Assembly (NCBI GenBank): GCA_051453625.1
Contig: JBOZIK010000001.1
Coordinates: forward strand, 173,412,822 to 173,454,027
Direction: 5' to 3'
DNA length: 41,206 nucleotides
From: Welwitschia mirabilis
Lineage: Eukaryota > Gnetophyta > Gnetopsida > Welwitschiales
Positions 11,321-23,899 of the stretch are shown in pieces; positions within the stretch are counted from its first letter, which is position 1, and each line of letters begins with the position of its first letter. Position numbers and translations under genes: made by a program. The notes beneath the pieces are model-generated. The model had not been told where the DNA came from and did not search any database. It saw only the letters and a program-made list of their open reading frames with translations.

Positions 11321-11515
11321 GATGAAAAGACTTTGAAATTTTCCATGACTAACATCATAATTAAAATATCATAACAAAAAGGTAAAGTAACATGCACATT
11401 AATTTACTAGTTTAAGATCTAACTATAATCTCAAATAATAGAATATTATACTAAGGAATTGAGAGTTTGAAAATGATTACTTGATGACTTATCCAATTGG
11501 GCAAGGTCTAACCCC

Positions 11516-12010
11516 TTAGTTTTTGCATAATTTAACAAACCTATTACCACTTAGTGGTGTTATACATACATCAGTGAGTTTATCATTAGTATTAATGTAT
11601 AATAGCATTATATCCTTGTTTTGTACATGTTCTCTTATAAAACAATATCTGATCTTGATATATTTAATTCTTGAATGTTGAATTGGATTCTTAAAGATGT
11701 TGGTAGTATTTTCTTTTGTCATAAAATATGGTAATTCTTTTCATTGATATTCTAAAATATTTTAAGTTTGCTTCATCAAAAGTACTTGAGAAAAATGACT
11801 TCTAATAGTAATGTATTCAGCCTCAAAAATTAAGAGAGTGATTGAGTTTTGCTTTTTTCTACTATAAGATACTAAACCTTGCCCAAGCAGGAAGTAAGTA
11901 TTACTTATGTTGTTTCTATCATTTTTGAATCCTACCTAATCTGCATCATAATACCTAACTAGATCAAGGCAGGAATCCTTTGAATACTAAAGGCCTTAAT
12001 TAGTAGTATA
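11516..12010 (-). pseudogene. Copia-A RNase H and pol C-terminus
   Basis: From about 12000 downwards the minus strand reads VRYYDADQVGF (family 'YSDADYAG'), then NTYFLLGQGLVSYSRKKQNS (family 'FLG..LVSW.SKKQ.S'), which is the Ty1-copia RNase H that removes RNA from the hybrid. An intact 68-codon frame at 11516-11722 gives FKNPIQHSRIKYIKIRYCF and then KLTDVCITPLSGNRFVKL. This matches the conserved pol end 'NP..H.RTKHI.IR.HF...QLADIFTKPL'. The final residues are followed by a stop at 11516. Confidence 0.85.
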
Positions 12011-12159
12011 TTTTCAATGGTAAAAAATTATTTTAATTGCTATAAGATGTGATTCTATAAGATCACTTTGATAATGAGAATAGATTCTTACACTCAAAAT
12101 AATATTAGATATACTATTAGTAGAATATGTTAAACTAATAATCATACCTATATGTAGTT

Positions 12160-12990
12160 TTTGATCAACCTTTATCATGCTCATCTTTGACCAGTCTTAT
12201 GCTTTGGCTCATTAAGATATCTTTGGGTTTATAATCCTATATGCCATATTTAATTAGAAAATTTTTAACATATTTCATTTAACAAATGAATGTACCTTGT
12301 TTATGTTACATTACTCAAAGCCCTAAGAAGTTGTCCATCTCTCTAATGAGACTCATTTCAAGCTCATCCTACATAATCATAGCAAAATCCTTACATAATA
12401 AATTGTTAGTAGTACTGAAATAATATTGTTCACATGGATTTGTACAATAGTAAAATCATTACCATCTATTTTAATGAACATTATCACATTAGATGTATCT
12501 TTTTTAAAGTTGTTTTCTATTAGATGATTTAATAGTTTCTCGTACTAAGCTCTCGCTACTTACTTGAGATCATAAAGAGCTTTTTTTAGCTTGTAAACAT
12601 AGTGTGATTTATGAGAATTCATAAGTACTTTAGGTTATTCAACATATACTGCATCTTAAAGTACTTTGTTTAGAAAAGCACTTTTAACATTTATGTGGTA
12701 GAGTTTGAATCCTTTGATACATGCAAAGGATAAAAGCATTCTTATAGACTCCATATGAGCTTCTAATGCAAATGTTTCTTCAAAGTCTATGCCTTCTTAT
12801 TGGTTATACTCCTTAGCTACTAACCTTTCTTTATTTCTAATAACATTATTATTTCCATCTATTTTATTTCTAAAAATCTATTTTGTGCCAATAGTAGTTC
12901 TATTAGATGGTCTTGATGTGAGCTCCAAGATATCAAACCTTTCAAATTAATTAAGTTCCTCTTGCATTTCTAACATCTAATGTTCATAAC
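12160..12990 (-). pseudogene. Copia-A reverse transcriptase (RVT_2), inactive
   Basis: The minus strand gives TIGTK-stop-IFRNKIDGNNN, VIRNKERLVAKEYNQ, EGIDFEETFALEAHMESIR, FKLYHINVKSAFLN and VYKLKKALYDLK. These match the RVT_2 pattern 'GTKWVFRNK', 'RNKARLVA.GY.Q', 'FAPVAR', 'Q.DVKSAFLNG' and 'LKKALYGLKQAPR'. The catalytic box, usually YVDD, reads HVNN at 12425-12436, so both catalytic Asp residues are Asn. Stops replace Trp and Gln codons. No activity is possible. Confidence 0.9.
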
Positions 12991-13689
12991 TTTCTACTTT
13001 ATCAAAGGTTTTGGATCCTACCTATAATATACTACAAATCTATAGAATTCCTTAGTATGGCTTCAGGTATAAATACCACTATATGGACTATCTATGATGT
13101 TGCTTAAGGAATGACATTTTTTAGTCTAATCATGTTTGAAAAAATTTTCTTATTTGTTTCTTCTTCATTTTCCTCCTCACTTTCCGAATGTACTTAAGGA
13201 TTACTAGATTGTTTAAGTTGTATGAAAATGTAATCATTATATTCACAAATAAAAGTTAAATCAGTGTCATTTATTTTGATGTTTATAGTTTTCTCTCCCA
13301 TTTGAGTTATCTTGTTAAGAACTTAGTAGGCTTTACTGACTATGAAGTAACCTAGAAAAATTTCATTATCAACTTTGGAGTCAAACTTTCTTATCTTATT
13401 TCTTTGATTTTAAATGAAACACTTTGAACCAAAAACATGAAAATAACTTACTAATTTTTTCTTACTAAACTATAATTCATATGAAGTTTTGGAAGTAAAA
13501 TGTCTTACAAAATTCTATTCGAAATATTACAAATAGTCTTAATGGATTTTTCCAAAAATGATATGAAACCTATTTATCATGCATAATTGTTTTTATCATT
13601 TCATTTAAAATCCTATTCTTTATTTCAAAAGCTCCATTTTATTACAAAGTTCTTGATGTAAAGAATTGGTAAATAATATCAAATTCATA

Positions 13690-14070
13690 AAAACTTTTAA
13701 ACTTTTCATTTTTGAATTCTATGCCATTATTACTTCTCATCATCTTAATATTGTATCCATTTTGGTTCTATAACTTAAAGTATAACTTAAAGAAAATGTT
13801 AAATTCCTCATCCTTATGGAAAAGAAGGCTATCCATGTAAAATAAATGTAATCATCAATAAGAGTTATAAAATATCTTTTCTTACTAATACTTTTTGTAG
13901 GTGGTGAATCAATAATATCAAGATGAAAAGGATCTAAAGGAGATTTAGTTATGATAATATTTTTCTTATCAAATCTTACACTTGCTTGATTTCCTTTCTG
14001 GCATGCCTCAAAAACCTAATTATTAAGGCTTTGCAACTTAAGAAATCCTCTTACCATTTCTTTTTAGGAT
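13690..14070 (-). pseudogene. Copia-A integrase core remnant
   Basis: Minus-strand translation includes PERKSSKCK, SLLFHKDEEFNIF, QNGYNIKMMRSNNGIEFKN and related pieces. These fit the integrase pattern 'C..CQ.GKQ', 'SHKDEAF..F' and 'I..IRSDHGGEFEN'. Integrase inserts the cDNA into the chromosome. In the 'RSDHG' box the catalytic Asp is Asn (RSNNG). The zinc-binding part ahead is hard to follow because of stops. Confidence 0.8.
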
Positions 14071-14379
14071 AATTTTTTTAGCAAGCTTTTGTTTATGTGT
14101 CCAAGCTTTATCTACCATAGATTTATTTAACCTATAATACTTAATATATGCTTGATTTCTTTATTATAAATGTCTAATAAAGTAATGAGACATTATATTT
14201 TTTTAATTTTAATAAATAAAAATTTATTTGAGTTTAATTCTTTGATAACATTATCATCTTTGGTAAATGTAATAGAAATTTTTACACTACATAACTAATT
14301 AACACTAGAAAGATTATGTTATAATACTTCTACAAAGAAAAAAATATTTTACCTTATATATGTTACCTTCTCTAAAGAT

Positions 14380-14500
14380 TTCAATACCTCTTATAGATAC
14401 CTCAGTATTATTATCAAAGGTGACAACCCCTTTGTCTTTCTCTACCAAGGTAGTAAACCTAGATTTGTCTCTAAACATGTGTTATGAATAACCACTATGA
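14380..14500 (-). pseudogene. Copia-A protease-region remnant
   Basis: The frame reads HMFRDKSRFTTLVEKDKG and then VVTFDNNTEVSIRGIE. It corresponds to the segment just after the aspartic-protease active site in SIRE-like elements ('CSRHMTGDKS.F..L' and 'V.FGDN..G.I.G'). The active-site Asp itself lies in poorly readable sequence upstream. Confidence 0.7.
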
Positions 14501-14899
14501 ACATATGAGACATGTTTCTTTATTTCTTATGATGTAATCTAAGCTAATAGAGTTGGTTTTAATTTTGGACTCCATATTTTCCTTGTTTATCTTGCACAAG
14601 ACATTGTACCATATTTCTTAGCCTTTTAGCACTATTAGTATAATATTTGATTTTGAATTTAATCGAATAATTAAACTAATAATTATTACATTTGTAGTAA
14701 TAATAGTAGATAATATTATTAGTATAAACTATATGCTCATACCTTGATTTGTAATTCCATTTTTTAAACAAGAAAGCTAAACTAGTGGAGGCTTCATTAT
14801 GGCCTAAATCACTTTTATCATTTGGATTTTAACATTGTCCAAGCATGATATTCAAAGTCTTCTTCCCTTGGGTAAACTTCTCATTAATCCTTTTTTACT

Positions 14900-16110
14900 C
14901 AAAAAGTTTCTAGCTAACATGCTTTAAATCATACATTAGTTTACTAATCTTAGCTTTAAGAGCTAAATTTTTAGGTAAAAATATATTGCAAGAACCTATT
15001 TCTTGTTCATATGCTAATTTATGAGAACAAAGTAATTTTTTTTTTATTTTAGCACATACCTTTTGTAAATTAATGAACACTTCATAAATAAAATTATACC
15101 TATCTTGAAGTTCTATACTTATTTTTCCTTTGTTGTCTAATTCAAAATTTTCTTTTCTTTCATCACTTTTCTTTTGAATATGTACAATGGCCATGTAGGA
15201 TAAATGAGCTTTATTGTCATCAGATTTTTCTATTTTAGTTGCATCCTCATCATCATTCCTATCTTATAAAGAAAGATATCCTTTTATTGAACTCTTTCTT
15301 TTGTACTTTTTCATGTAATACATTAGAGCTAGGATATTTCAATACTATGTGTTCTTATCCTCTACAAATCCACTATTCTAACTTGCAAATATTAGACTTG
15401 GGATAAAATGAAGAGCTACTAGAAATTTTACCTTTGGACATACCTCTAGCTTGAAATATAGATGATTTTCAATAGTTCTTCTATCTGTTATTCTTTCATG
15501 AAAGAAGTCCTTTGAATCACCTTGTGATGAGAACAAGTTCCTCTTCCACATCATCTTTAGAGTCATATTTATCTATTCCGTTTGGTTTTTAAAAAAAAAA
15601 AAAAATTTTAATTTTTTTTAAAGGCTTTCTTTGTATTTTCATCAGCTTTAAGACTATGATCTTCTCTCATAGAGCACTATCTTGAGTAAGATTCATTTTA
15701 TAAGCCATTAAAGCACTTTGTAATTCTTTAATCTTCATTGAGTTAAAGTCTCTTGATTCTTCCATGGATATTGTCTTAGATCTGTATTCTAGAGTTAAGG
15801 ATCTAATAACCTTTTAGATTACCTTGGCATTAGGAATATTTTTACCAATGCCACATATAGCATTTACTATGTTAGAAACTGTTGTGAAGTATTCATGTAT
15901 CATTTCACCATTATTCATTTTTAGATTTTAAAACTAATTTATCTAAATAAGAAGCTTTGATTACTTGAAGATGAAGGTTTATTCATATGTTTCCACTAGA
16001 ATATTCCATATTTATTTTATAGTTTTGCATATGGATATTCTATTGAATTCCTCCATTATAAGGGCTAAGTAGATATCATTCTTAGTTTTTGAGTTGTATA
16101 TGAAATTTAT
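14900..16110 (-). pseudogene. Copia-A gag remnant (UBN2-like nucleocapsid protein)
   Basis: The 5' part (15690-16110) gives DIYLALIMEEFNRI, MNNGEMIHEYFTTVSNIVNA, IPNAKVI and IRSLTLEYRSKTISMEESRD. This is the pattern of the UBN2 gag domain ('F..M...E.I.EM..RF..IVN.L', 'ILRSLP..W..K...IEE'). A 94-codon frame at 14910-15194 (LQDRYNFIYEVFINLQKVCA) is the Lys/Glu-rich, coiled-coil-like second half of gag seen in SIRE-type elements. A CCHC knuckle was not found with certainty. Confidence 0.75.
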
Positions 16111-16365
16111 CTTTTCTTTTTCTTCCCTGTTCCTCCTAGGTTTGATCTATGTAATGGAGTTTCCTATAACATCTATTTTGGTTTCTATAGGTTTTAAGTA
16201 TCCCTATTTAATGCTTTATTAAACCTAAAACTCCTAAGACTATTATTACATCCATAGCCTCATCTTCCAACAGGCATAGTTAGTTCCATCAAAGAGTGAA
16301 GGTTTGATGGATGTCATCCCTTCCATAGTTTACTTAAGAATTTTACTCTCTTTTTATGAGTACCT

Positions 16366-16377
16366 ACTCTGATACCA
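16366..16377 (-). other. Primer-binding site of Copia-A (initiator Met tRNA)
   Basis: The minus strand reads TGGTATCAGAGT, which matches the standard plant Copia primer site TGGTATCAGAGC except at the last base. It lies two bases inside the LTR edge. It fixes the orientation of the element and the position of its 5' LTR. Confidence 0.85.
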
Positions 16378-16379
16378 TT

Positions 16380-17790
16380 TGAGAATCATTGAACTTAGAG
16401 AATAGGGCTTAATTATATTTACCAAATCAAGTTCTAATAAAAATAAATTAAAAATTATATCATAAACACCTTATTGGATTAACCTAGTTTCCCAACCTAG
16501 GTACGTCCACACACATAGGGTAGCTTTGTCTAATGCCTCTAGATATTCTTAATCTACAAAATAGTCTTTTTAGAGCATCACAAATTTTATATAGAATTGA
16601 GATTCTTCTCTCAATATATCACTTTCTTCCCCTCAAGAATATATAATAAATCAAAATAAAAATGTGCTCACATGCACTTACAGGAGCACACTCATATAAG
16701 AATGACTTTATAGTATGGAAACCTTGATTAAGGATCTTAAGATTGAAAATAAGAAATAGATTATAATCAATGTATTTAAAAATTTGATAGTCCTATAATT
16801 TAAGCTATAATAAATAATGATAATAAAAGAAATAATCATCCTAAAAAGATATCTCTTTGATGAAGTGCTTGAGTTCTTCCTTATTATTATCATCCACAAG
16901 TATTAAAGATTAAAGTGATGTATATTTATAAGATTTAATGATCAAGTGATGTATTCACTGAATATTCCTTCGAAAAATATATCTAAAAGCTTTATGTGTA
17001 TAACTAATCACCCATGCCTGAATCTCTTTTTTCATTCTCTCTTTATGCCCTCTTATGTTTTTGATGTATTTCTTACTATTACTCTAGAGTAATAGCCTAT
17101 TTATTGTATAATGGATATAAATTTAAAAGATTTAGGTATCTAATGAATATTTTATTTTTCACACATTTTTAAAATAGATGTCTTTGAAATGATAGATATT
17201 TCTTATCAAGCAAATGTCTTTAATATGAAAGACATATCTGGTCAAATGTCCAAATTTTAATAAAACTCGAATTGTAGTCTTTGTAACCTTTAGAGATCAT
17301 GAATCTAATATGTAAAACTTTCTTACTTTCTTGAAATGTAGATAATTCACTAAAATATAATTTATCTCTGTTACCTCTTCTAGTTTGGTATAGACATCTT
17401 CAACTCTGTAGACGTCTTCTAATAGTTAAAGTAGTATAAATGTTTTTAATATAATAGATTTCTTTTAACTTGTCTTAGATCCTTGGTTTAGTATAGATGT
17501 ATTTTGTAATTATAGATCTCTTTTCCTATAATAAAATCTAGTTCATCATAGACCTCTTTGATTAGCAGGTGTCTTTATCATAAACTTGTTCACGTGTGCA
17601 GATGTCTTTAGTTAGTTGTATTTTGACATTCATGTAATTTGAGCTAAACCTTTTATGTAATGTGAACTTAAGGTTTTAACTTTGATTGATACTTCTTGTG
17701 ATTTTTTATTCTCTAATTTGACCTTTTTATATAATAGACACATTACATTTGACAAGTAAAATCATAAAAATTAGAATTTTACTAATAATT
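16380..17790 (-). repeat. Copia-A 5' LTR (right copy)
   Basis: It starts with TGAGAATCATTG beside the primer site and ends near AATTTTACTAATAATT. It is alignable to the left LTR throughout but with many base differences, so the insertion is old. The GATGTC/GACATC motif array is present at the equivalent place (about 17170-17610), with several motifs mutated. Confidence 0.85.
17170..17610. promoter_or_regulatory. GATGTC/GACATC motif array in right LTR
   Basis: The counterpart of the array at 8100-8515. Clear copies include AGATGTCTTTG near 17176, GACATCTTC near 17392 and AGATGTCTTTAG near 17601. Several others are changed by one base (for example GACCTCTTTG near 17551). The spacing matches the left LTR. 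Confidence 0.55.
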
Positions 17791-19320
17791 CTCTCGTTGG
17801 TTAAGAATGGTATGAACTTCATTAGTAGTTCATCAAAAATTTTATATTAAAGGATAAGTTACAAATTTTTATGGCTTCCATTTTAAACTTCTTTCCATGT
17901 TTACTCTAGGCACAGGTAGAGACGTGGTCAATATGTGAGATTTTCTAATTGCAAAATTGGGAAAGAAGCTAAACTTAGCCATAGGGAAGCAGCTGCACAT
18001 GGTAGAGCATGTAGGTTTGTTAAGAATTTTAATCTACCACACCACTGGGCTCCCTTAGGAAGTGGTAAAGAAAGATTAAGAAAACATAGGGGAGGAGAGA
18101 AATCAGAAAACTAACAAACCCCTAGAGATAAAGCAACAAGGATCTTTAACCCATGATTATTGCTTTCTAAATGTTGAGAGGTAGTTGAAGTAGGATCCTC
18201 AAGTGAATATTTATCTAGCCTCTCCTCAACTAATAATCTAGTTAGAGCTTTCTAATTAGATAGACCTAACCCACCAATACACACCCTTAAGAATGAAAAA
18301 AGAGGTCATAAAATGGATCTTTTACTAATAGAAAATAACTAAGAAGCATAAATGAAAGAATAAACCTATCCCTCAGTGATGCTTAAAATGCATCATCACT
18401 CATTTTTAGATAGTAATACAAAAAGCACCTAGCACTTGTTCCTAGCCTCATTAGATTCATTCAAATCTAAAGTTCTAAAAGAGTTCCTTCGATTCTCTTT
18501 TCATTCCTCATCTACCATCCTCACTAATTTCTTTGTAGCCTTTCTTCTTTCCCTAAGCCTCATCCTCCTTCATGTTAGTAGTCCCCCTTTATCATTGACC
18601 TTAATCCCCCCTTCCCACCTTCCATAATCAACCTCTTATCCTGCCCTTAGTTATCTCAAACTGTCATTATTGTCCCATCACCTTTGCTCCTTCCATCTTT
18701 TATCACATTTATCTATACTTAGATAGAGTGCTAGGGATGGCAGTGGACTCCCACTTAATCTCAACTAGCTTGTGGTGAGTGTCATCAACTAGGACATATC
18801 ATTGAAATAATAAGACTTAAAACATATGCAACAAAATGTGGATGAAGGCCCCCTTCTCTAATAGTCACTAGAGATAGAAGGTAGTAAGGAGGTCAGTGTC
18901 CCAGGTACCATCATATAGACTAAATGGTTCTATATGCAATATTAATTTAGTTGCTCATCGTAATGCATGATGAAGATCTCTTTCATATCTACATGAAGGC
19001 TCATATAAGTTTGAAAGTATAATCTTGTATCATGTCTAGCCCTTGTCTTTGTTAGTAGCTTTAATATGATTAGTTTAAATTTAGTTTTTCTCCTTTTACC
19101 TCAAGTAATTATAGATTCTCTATGTTTGTGCATTTCGAGGACGGATGTGCTAGTGATTCCTCCCCTTCAAGATTCCCTCCTTAGCCTTTGTTCCTCTAAC
19201 CTCTATTTTTTTGGGAATATAACAAGTAATCTTTCTTCTAGCATCTGCTCTTAGTCTACTCCTTATCTATTCTTTTTATTTTTAATTTAATATTATCAAG
19301 TTTCTCCTTGAAAAAAATAA
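17791..19320. other. Decayed repeat of mixed composition, possible nucleic-acid-binding remnant
   Basis: This stretch has more C-rich plus-strand sequence than its surroundings, and several short frames. A CCHC zinc-knuckle-like string, CGECHQLGHIIEI followed by Ile where the last Cys is expected, lies at 18771-18812 on the plus strand. It is preceded by GWQWTP, which resembles the 'YEW.P' that comes before the knuckle in LINE ORF1. Open frames at 18436-18627 and 19066-19254 show no family motif. It may be a LINE ORF1 or gag relic; the assignment is weak. Confidence 0.3.
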
Positions 19321-22300
19321 ATGTATTACATGCATACTAATATAACCTAAAACCTTACTTAAGAATATAAAAGAAAAGCTTACCACAAAATTTAAGATAC
19401 CTTGAAAATCATCCATCTAGACTCTATTTTTGATTACTTTATCATTTTTTTAATACTATATGATCTAGATCTAATTTTCATATGATTATGGTGAGGACTT
19501 ATCTTATCATTAGGCTCTAAGCCTATTTTATTCCTATTTATATATGAGGAAGTGATTGATTCATGATGCATATTTGTTGTCAAGCCTAAGTATTTACTTT
19601 TACATTGAACTAATATTTGTATAGTATTTTAATTATTAATGATTTTCATTTGATTAGTAATTAGGTTTATGTTTTATTTTAATAGTTTTACAATTACAAT
19701 CACTCCTTATACAATAATATGTTTCCAATTTTCTATTATGTTTATTATTTATATACATTTCTTTAATGTATTATTAGGATGTTGATGGTTAAAATGTTAA
19801 TATTTATGATATTTTTCATGCTATTATAGTGTTTTCTACATTTTACTATAAGACATAACATTTCTAAACTCATTTCTTTCATAATGTTCAAAATGTACAA
19901 TGAATAATTTATTACTTATTTATGAATCTATTTTATAGATAATATATTTAACTGATCTTAAGCTTTCTTGGTAGATCTTATTATGAATAGTAATTCTTGA
20001 TTTTTAGAATAATAATCTCTTTAATTTTTTAATTTATTTAGTACCTTTTCTAAAACCCTTTTTATTCAACCAAATTAGACCTCATTTTTATAACTGACAT
20101 CTTTGTGAACTATGAAACTTTCTTATAGCTCATAAGATAAAATGGTAACTAGGATTAAATATAATAAAATAAACTAAAATACCCTATTTTTATAAATTTA
20201 AGAATTCTATCCATACCTTAATTGCTAGGGCATAACCTTTAAGTATTATAAATTTTAATGAAAGTTAAGATGTAACACTTTAATAACCATTTGTTACCAA
20301 CATATCTAGAATGGTTTTGAATATGACATACAACATAGATCCATCATGTAATTCAACATATGTTATCACTTACATAAGTATTTTTTTCTCTAAGATATTG
20401 CAAAATCATGATTATTAATTCAAAACATTATGCATTTTCATATAATATGAAGAAAAAACAATTATTTTGCTTGGTTAAATGTCTGAAGTAAATCTAACAA
20501 TCAAATGACATAATGATCTAATAGTAAGTAGTAAGTATAAACTTTAACTAAAGTATTTTGATTACAAAAAAGAAAAAGAATAAAAATAACATATTAATAT
20601 ATTAAATAATATGGTAAATTTCTAATCTAAATTTTAATTTAATATAAAAAGGTTTTTAAGGGAAAATGTAATATCACTAAAAAAAATCAATAAAATAAAA
20701 TTGCTTTTTAAGAGAGGACTAGAAATTTTTTCCCTAAGGAATCCGTCTAAAAGGAGGATATATAATCTTAAAAAATAAATTTTTCACCTTCTAAAATGTA
20801 CAAAAATATTCCAAGAAACATTTCAAGGAGAATGAATTAGCTTTAATAACAAATTGGCTATTGTAAAGTCTATATTTAAAGTATAAATGAAGAAAATCCC
20901 AAAAACTTCATGAGGGAAATAAAAACACATCCAATGACATCTTTGTTAAGAATTATGAATATTTTAAACTACTTTAGAGTTTCAACATGAATGAACAATG
21001 ATATAAAAATGTACCTCTACTAGTATAATGCTTTATAATAAATGTAATAATGTCTTTAGCAAATAACTTTCGAATAAAAGTTATGTCTTCTTTAGATATT
21101 TGAACTTCTTGTTATAATATAAAATCAAGAAATAGGGGACAATACTAAATGAAATCTTTGTCTTTTCTTCTTCAAAGAATATCTATGAATCCTTGTAAAA
21201 TCTAAGAAAATATAAATCATAAAAACACAAGATGTGAGGCTTATACCTTATCAGATAAATCAATTATTATGCTTCAATTAAGGCTCATGTAATTCTTATG
21301 GTTTCATTTTAAAAATAAAATTCATGTTGTTCTTTAGAAATTATCTAATAGGAAAAGTGCTTCCATCACAAACTCACTTTTATTTAAAGATTCATCAATA
21401 TTATGACACTTATGTGATTACATCATTCTAAAGTCTTCCCCACTTCATTTAATATTATGTCATAGAGTATCATTTCAAATGGAAGCATATGCATTTTATT
21501 AAACTATATACTTTTCAAATAGATAAGAATCAATGTCATTTTTTTACCTAGATAAATAGTGTTGGTTAATTTAAATATTTTTTAAAGTTATATGCTTTTT
21601 ATTCTCATAGGAAGCATTTTAACTAAAAAAAGTATATCCTAAACTAGAAGTAGTTTAAGATTTTTTCTTACAAGTTCATCAATAGGTTTTTTCCCCCATT
21701 ATAAGTGAAGATAATGGTTTACTAAATACTCTTATTTATGATAATAGTTTTGGCAATTCAAAAGAATAAAGATGATAACCTATTAACTATTGGTAATAGA
21801 ACTAACTATAAGGGACAAAATTTTCTTTTGATTACTTAAATCTACATTGATAAGATCCTTTGTTTGAGTTTCAAGTAAGGAAGAAAAGTTTTGAATATCA
21901 GTACTTGGTCTACAAAGCTTAATAATGTTAGGCTTATATTTATTAAAAATAAGAGAAATATTTACATAAAACCAGAGATATAGTTAAAAATAAGAGGTAA
22001 ATCTATATAAAACAAGGCATATAGTAGTGTTCCATAAAATTGACATGAAAATTTGGTTTCTATTACTAAACTATTAGAAAAGCATGGTAATGAACAAAAT
22101 TATGTAAACAAATATCTTTCACTATTATATAGGCTTTAGATAATCTAATCAATAAAAAATTCTAAGAAAAATATTTTACATATGAGGCTATAATATCATA
22201 AAATGATAAAACCAAATTAATATATTTTAAGAAAAGCATTGAAGCTAGGAGATAATCCAAGATCTTTAATAAAATACATTATGAAGAAAGATTACTAGTA

Positions 22301-23899
22301 CATTTCTTGTTTATATCATTAGATGAGATAAAGTAAAATTAGTATTCTACCTTTGGAATTATGTGGTGAGGCTTCTTGGGATTGATATTCAATAGTTTTT
22401 ATAGTAATTGGATCCCACATAAAAAGGGCAAGATTATTGTAATTATTACAAAGTTTAAAAACTTTTCATCATTGTAGTTATAAAAAATCCTCTTTAATTT
22501 ACATTTCAAATATTTATACTTGTAGAAAACCATCAAATATTTATAATAATAAGAAATCCTTTTTAATTCAAATCATCAAATCTTTATAAATATAATATAT
22601 CTAGATCTTTTTGTTTTTTTAACTCTTATTAAGTTATCTAAGTCTTTTAAATAAAAAATACTAAATATCTTAAATGAGTTCATAGTATTAGAGAAATCAT
22701 AAGATTTAAATTTTTAAGCAATATAATACCACTATTAGGAAACTATATCAAGTTTAGATCAATTATAAGAAAGTTATTAAAGGAATAGCTAAAGAAAAAC
22801 TAGTTTAATTCTAATTTTTTATGGATATAAAACCTATGTTTTAAGCCTTATTACTAATACAGCTTGTAGAGTGCTATACAAAAGGGCAAATAATGGTATG
22901 CATGAAAAAATTAGCTAGTGATTAAGAATCAATTCCCTAGGATTTTTTCCCTATCCATCATTACTAACCTCTTTAGAAAGTAATTTTCTTCATTTTCATC
23001 CTACTTTATTGATATTTTTTAAGTAGATTTTAGTAGAAATATTTGTAATTATTTTAGAATCTTATCTCTTGGATATATAATGGATTTCTATAGGAGAAGG
23101 ATCCTTAGAGGACACCTATGATAAAATGCATAAATCATCAAACTAGTGGTTGAGTAATTGTAATAAGTAATTTACCTAAATTATACTATCTCATCTTAAG
23201 TACAAGTAGGAAAAGATGTTAATTGAAGAATGTTTATTTTGTTTTAAATTAAATTTTAAATAATTAGATGTAATCTTTCTATTAGAGACAACATTGAATC
23301 TAATTTTTTCATATGAAACAGAAGATGCATGAATGAATCTACTTTTTAAAAAATATGATTAATTAGTTATTATTAATGTTAATCCCTAATAATACCATTT
23401 GTAAAAAAAACATGGATTTTTTGAAAATATTTAAGGGCCTGTGTCTAGAATTGTAAGAAAACTAACAATAAAAGAACGCCTACACAAAGTTATCTTATAA
23501 GTTATAGAGAAGAGATTTTGGATCTTAAATACCTAAATGCTTCAATTGATTTCTAGTAAATAATACTTAAAATAAAAGATACTATAAGAAATGCTTCATT
23601 TTCAAAATCATTGAAAAATTTTCAAATATTCTTAAGCCTACTAATCAACAAATCCAAAGTTTCTATTATTTGTTATTTCGTATTGCATATAGTTGCAATG
23701 TTAGCTTAAATTAAAAAAATTTACACCTTATCAACCTCATATGAAAAAAATACTATGACTTATATCATTACTATAAAAAAGAACATAAAATAAGTTATAT
23801 AGATTATAATTAAGTCTTTAGTTTTAATGGATTAAATTCATGATCTTTTAGAAAATAGAAATAATTCCCAGAGATGATCCATGTAAAGTTTGAAAAACA
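19321..23899. other. AT-rich region, no gene recognised
   Basis: Both strands were scanned for RT, integrase, transposase and host-gene motifs without a convincing hit. It contains a 41-bp tandem duplication (21945-22026) and an imperfect repeat at 22483-22520 and 22551-22590. AATACCATTTG at about 23390 on the plus strand resembles the outer half of a Copia primer site in minus orientation, but nothing around it supports an element. It is most likely fully decayed retrotransposon DNA. Confidence 0.5.
21945..22026. repeat. 41-bp tandem duplication, two copies
   Basis: The units at 21945-21985 and 21986-22026 both begin AAAAATAAGAG and end CATATAGT or GATATAGT, with a few differences between. 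No function is evident. Confidence 0.75.

Larger units (their letters stand above)
8705..11515. other. Extra region between pol and 3' LTR of Copia-A
   Basis: About 2.8 kb lies between the end of RNase H and the polypurine tract. No minus-strand frame is recognisable as an envelope-like ORF. It holds a 45-bp tandem repeat (9294-9366), a coding-like stretch on the opposite strand (9560-10180) and a cluster of GATGTC motifs (11060-11320). The rest is AT-rich. Elements of the SIRE group often carry such an extension, sometimes with an additional ORF. Confidence 0.6.
7284..17790 (-). mobile_element. Copia-A: Ty1-copia LTR retrotransposon, SIRE/Maximus-like
   Basis: Two long similar flanks (7284-8690 and 16380-17790) in direct orientation enclose a minus-strand gag-pol. 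Domain order, read from right to left, is PBS, gag (UBN2-like), second gag part, protease region, integrase, RT and RNase H. This order (integrase before RT) defines Ty1-copia. Long LTRs and about 2.8 kb of extra DNA between pol and the 3' LTR are typical of the SIRE/Maximus group, so I infer that lineage. The coding part has many stops, frequently at expected Gln or Trp codons, and RT has lost its catalytic Asp pair. It separates LINE-1 from the sequence at 17.8 kb, so it probably inserted into or beside LINE-1. I could not confirm a 5-bp target-site duplication. Confidence 0.88.

Noticed and set aside
18436-19254. Two plus-strand frames of about 62 codons
   Set aside because: Leu/Ser-rich translations with no family motif, and not in frame with the nearby CCHC-like string.
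23380-23400. Another Copia primer site (AATACCATTTG)
   Set aside because: Only part of the site matches, and no gag, pol or LTR could be read on the corresponding side.
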